64,000 nt of DNA, taken from an uncultured Ulvibacter sp. (GTDB lineage: Bacteria; Bacteroidota; Bacteroidia; Flavobacteriales; Flavobacteriaceae). Position 1 is the first letter of the stretch. Every line of letters starts with the position of its first letter. The notes under the pieces are model-generated. The model did no database searches. It saw nothing but the letters and a program-made list of their open reading frames with translations, and had not been told where the DNA came from. A program made the translations under genes and the position numbers. Below are positions 63,758-64,000 of the stretch, piece by piece. The DNA is taken from positions 1 to 64,000 of the forward strand of contig CALIAF010000011.1 in the NCBI GenBank assembly GCA_938041335.1. The letters are read 5' to 3'.

Positions 63758-64000
63758 TTACCCTTCATAGGTATTTAAGCTGAATTTTTCCCCATCAAAA
63801 ACACCATAGGTATACTGCGTGATCCAATCTCCTAGATTAAAATAGGTGGAGTTTTCGCCTACCTGTATTTGCATATTGAGGTGTCTATGACCAAACACAA
63901 AATAATCGTAGTGTTTTGTCTCAAGTTTGCGCTTAGCATATAAAGCGAGCCACTCATTTTCTTCACCAAGAAACTTTTTATCTTCATCTCCAGAAATGAG
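63758..64000 (-). CDS. lpxH: UDP-2,3-diacylglucosamine diphosphatase-like protein (3' part)
   Basis: Only the last 80 residues are in the window; the gene continues past 64000. The visible part contains FVFGHRHLNMQI, the C-terminal metal-binding GHRH motif of the calcineurin-like LpxH family, and NSTYFNLGDWITQYTYGVFDG. LpxH removes UMP from UDP-diacylglucosamine in lipid A synthesis. The assignment rests on this end alone; another metallophosphatase is possible. Confidence 0.75.
   Translation of the reverse strand, partial: LISGDEDKKFLGEENEWLALYAKRKLETKHYDYFVFGHRHLNMQIQVGENSTYFNLGDWITQYTYGVFDGEKFSLNTYEG

Overview
The window looks like a chromosomal segment of a marine-type member of the Flavobacteriaceae (Bacteroidota). 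The DNA is AT-rich. Several gene starts are preceded by the Bacteroidota sigma factor -7 box TAnnTTTG. At least four secreted proteins end in type IX secretion system (T9SS) type A sorting tails, and a T9SS accessory lipoprotein gene (porW/sprE) is present. Gene order is also typical of the family (DUF177-rpmF-fabH-accB-accC; atp genes without atpD/atpC; flippase-dut-nucleotidyltransferase-TPR-DUF4292-EnvC). The genus cannot be fixed from the sequence alone.

Layout. 0-1 kb: a small accessory patch with two truncated tRNA 3' ends, a terminator and a GIY-YIG nuclease gene in partial tandem duplication, joined by a large palindrome. 1-7 kb: PID-type sorted peptide, ribE, pdxA, then DUF177, rpmF, fabH, accB and accC (ribosome and fatty-acid synthesis). 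7-21 kb: a 1142-residue secreted PNGase F-related/LamG protein, a FAD oxidoreductase, a GreA-like small protein, RDD protein with a solitary ABC ATPase, an S9A prolyl oligopeptidase, DoxX, and a cluster of two diheme c-type cytochrome lipoproteins around a secreted FG-GAP/UnbV protein. 21-28 kb: asd, mscL, alr, tdk, a conserved unknown, DoxX-like, rsmI, a UDG-like protein, and an AhpD-like gene whose 3' end is followed by a degenerate array of extra 3' ends. 28-37 kb: a proteinase K-like S8 lipoprotein, a delta-60 repeat T9SS cargo, recJ and a large S8 T9SS protease. 37-44 kb: cell-envelope block (EnvC-like, DUF4292, TPR, sugar nucleotidyltransferase, an inserted GIY-YIG gene, dut, flippase, lipoprotein). 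44-54 kb: atpG-A-H-F-E-B with two small membrane proteins, a bactofilin and porW/sprE, all on the minus strand. 54-64 kb: PaaE-like reductase, GT9, DUF4254, an adenine methylase with a probable restriction enzyme, DUF6427, DUF6341, purD, dprA, HU-CCDC81/SPOR protein, acyl-CoA thioesterase and the end of an lpxH-like gene.

The most unusual signals are small. The last 22 codons plus stop of the AhpD-like gene occur twice more downstream of it. The copies differ almost only at synonymous sites, while the 105-base spacers between them are nearly identical. The tRNA/GIY-YIG patch shows a comparable arrangement: a duplicated gene 3' end beside a CCCGAWAGC-type palindrome. Short palindromes of two kinds recur through the window and bracket the second GIY-YIG gene. 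These are the best candidates for an undescribed mobile or recombination process. Family names come from recognition of motifs by eye; no database search was run.
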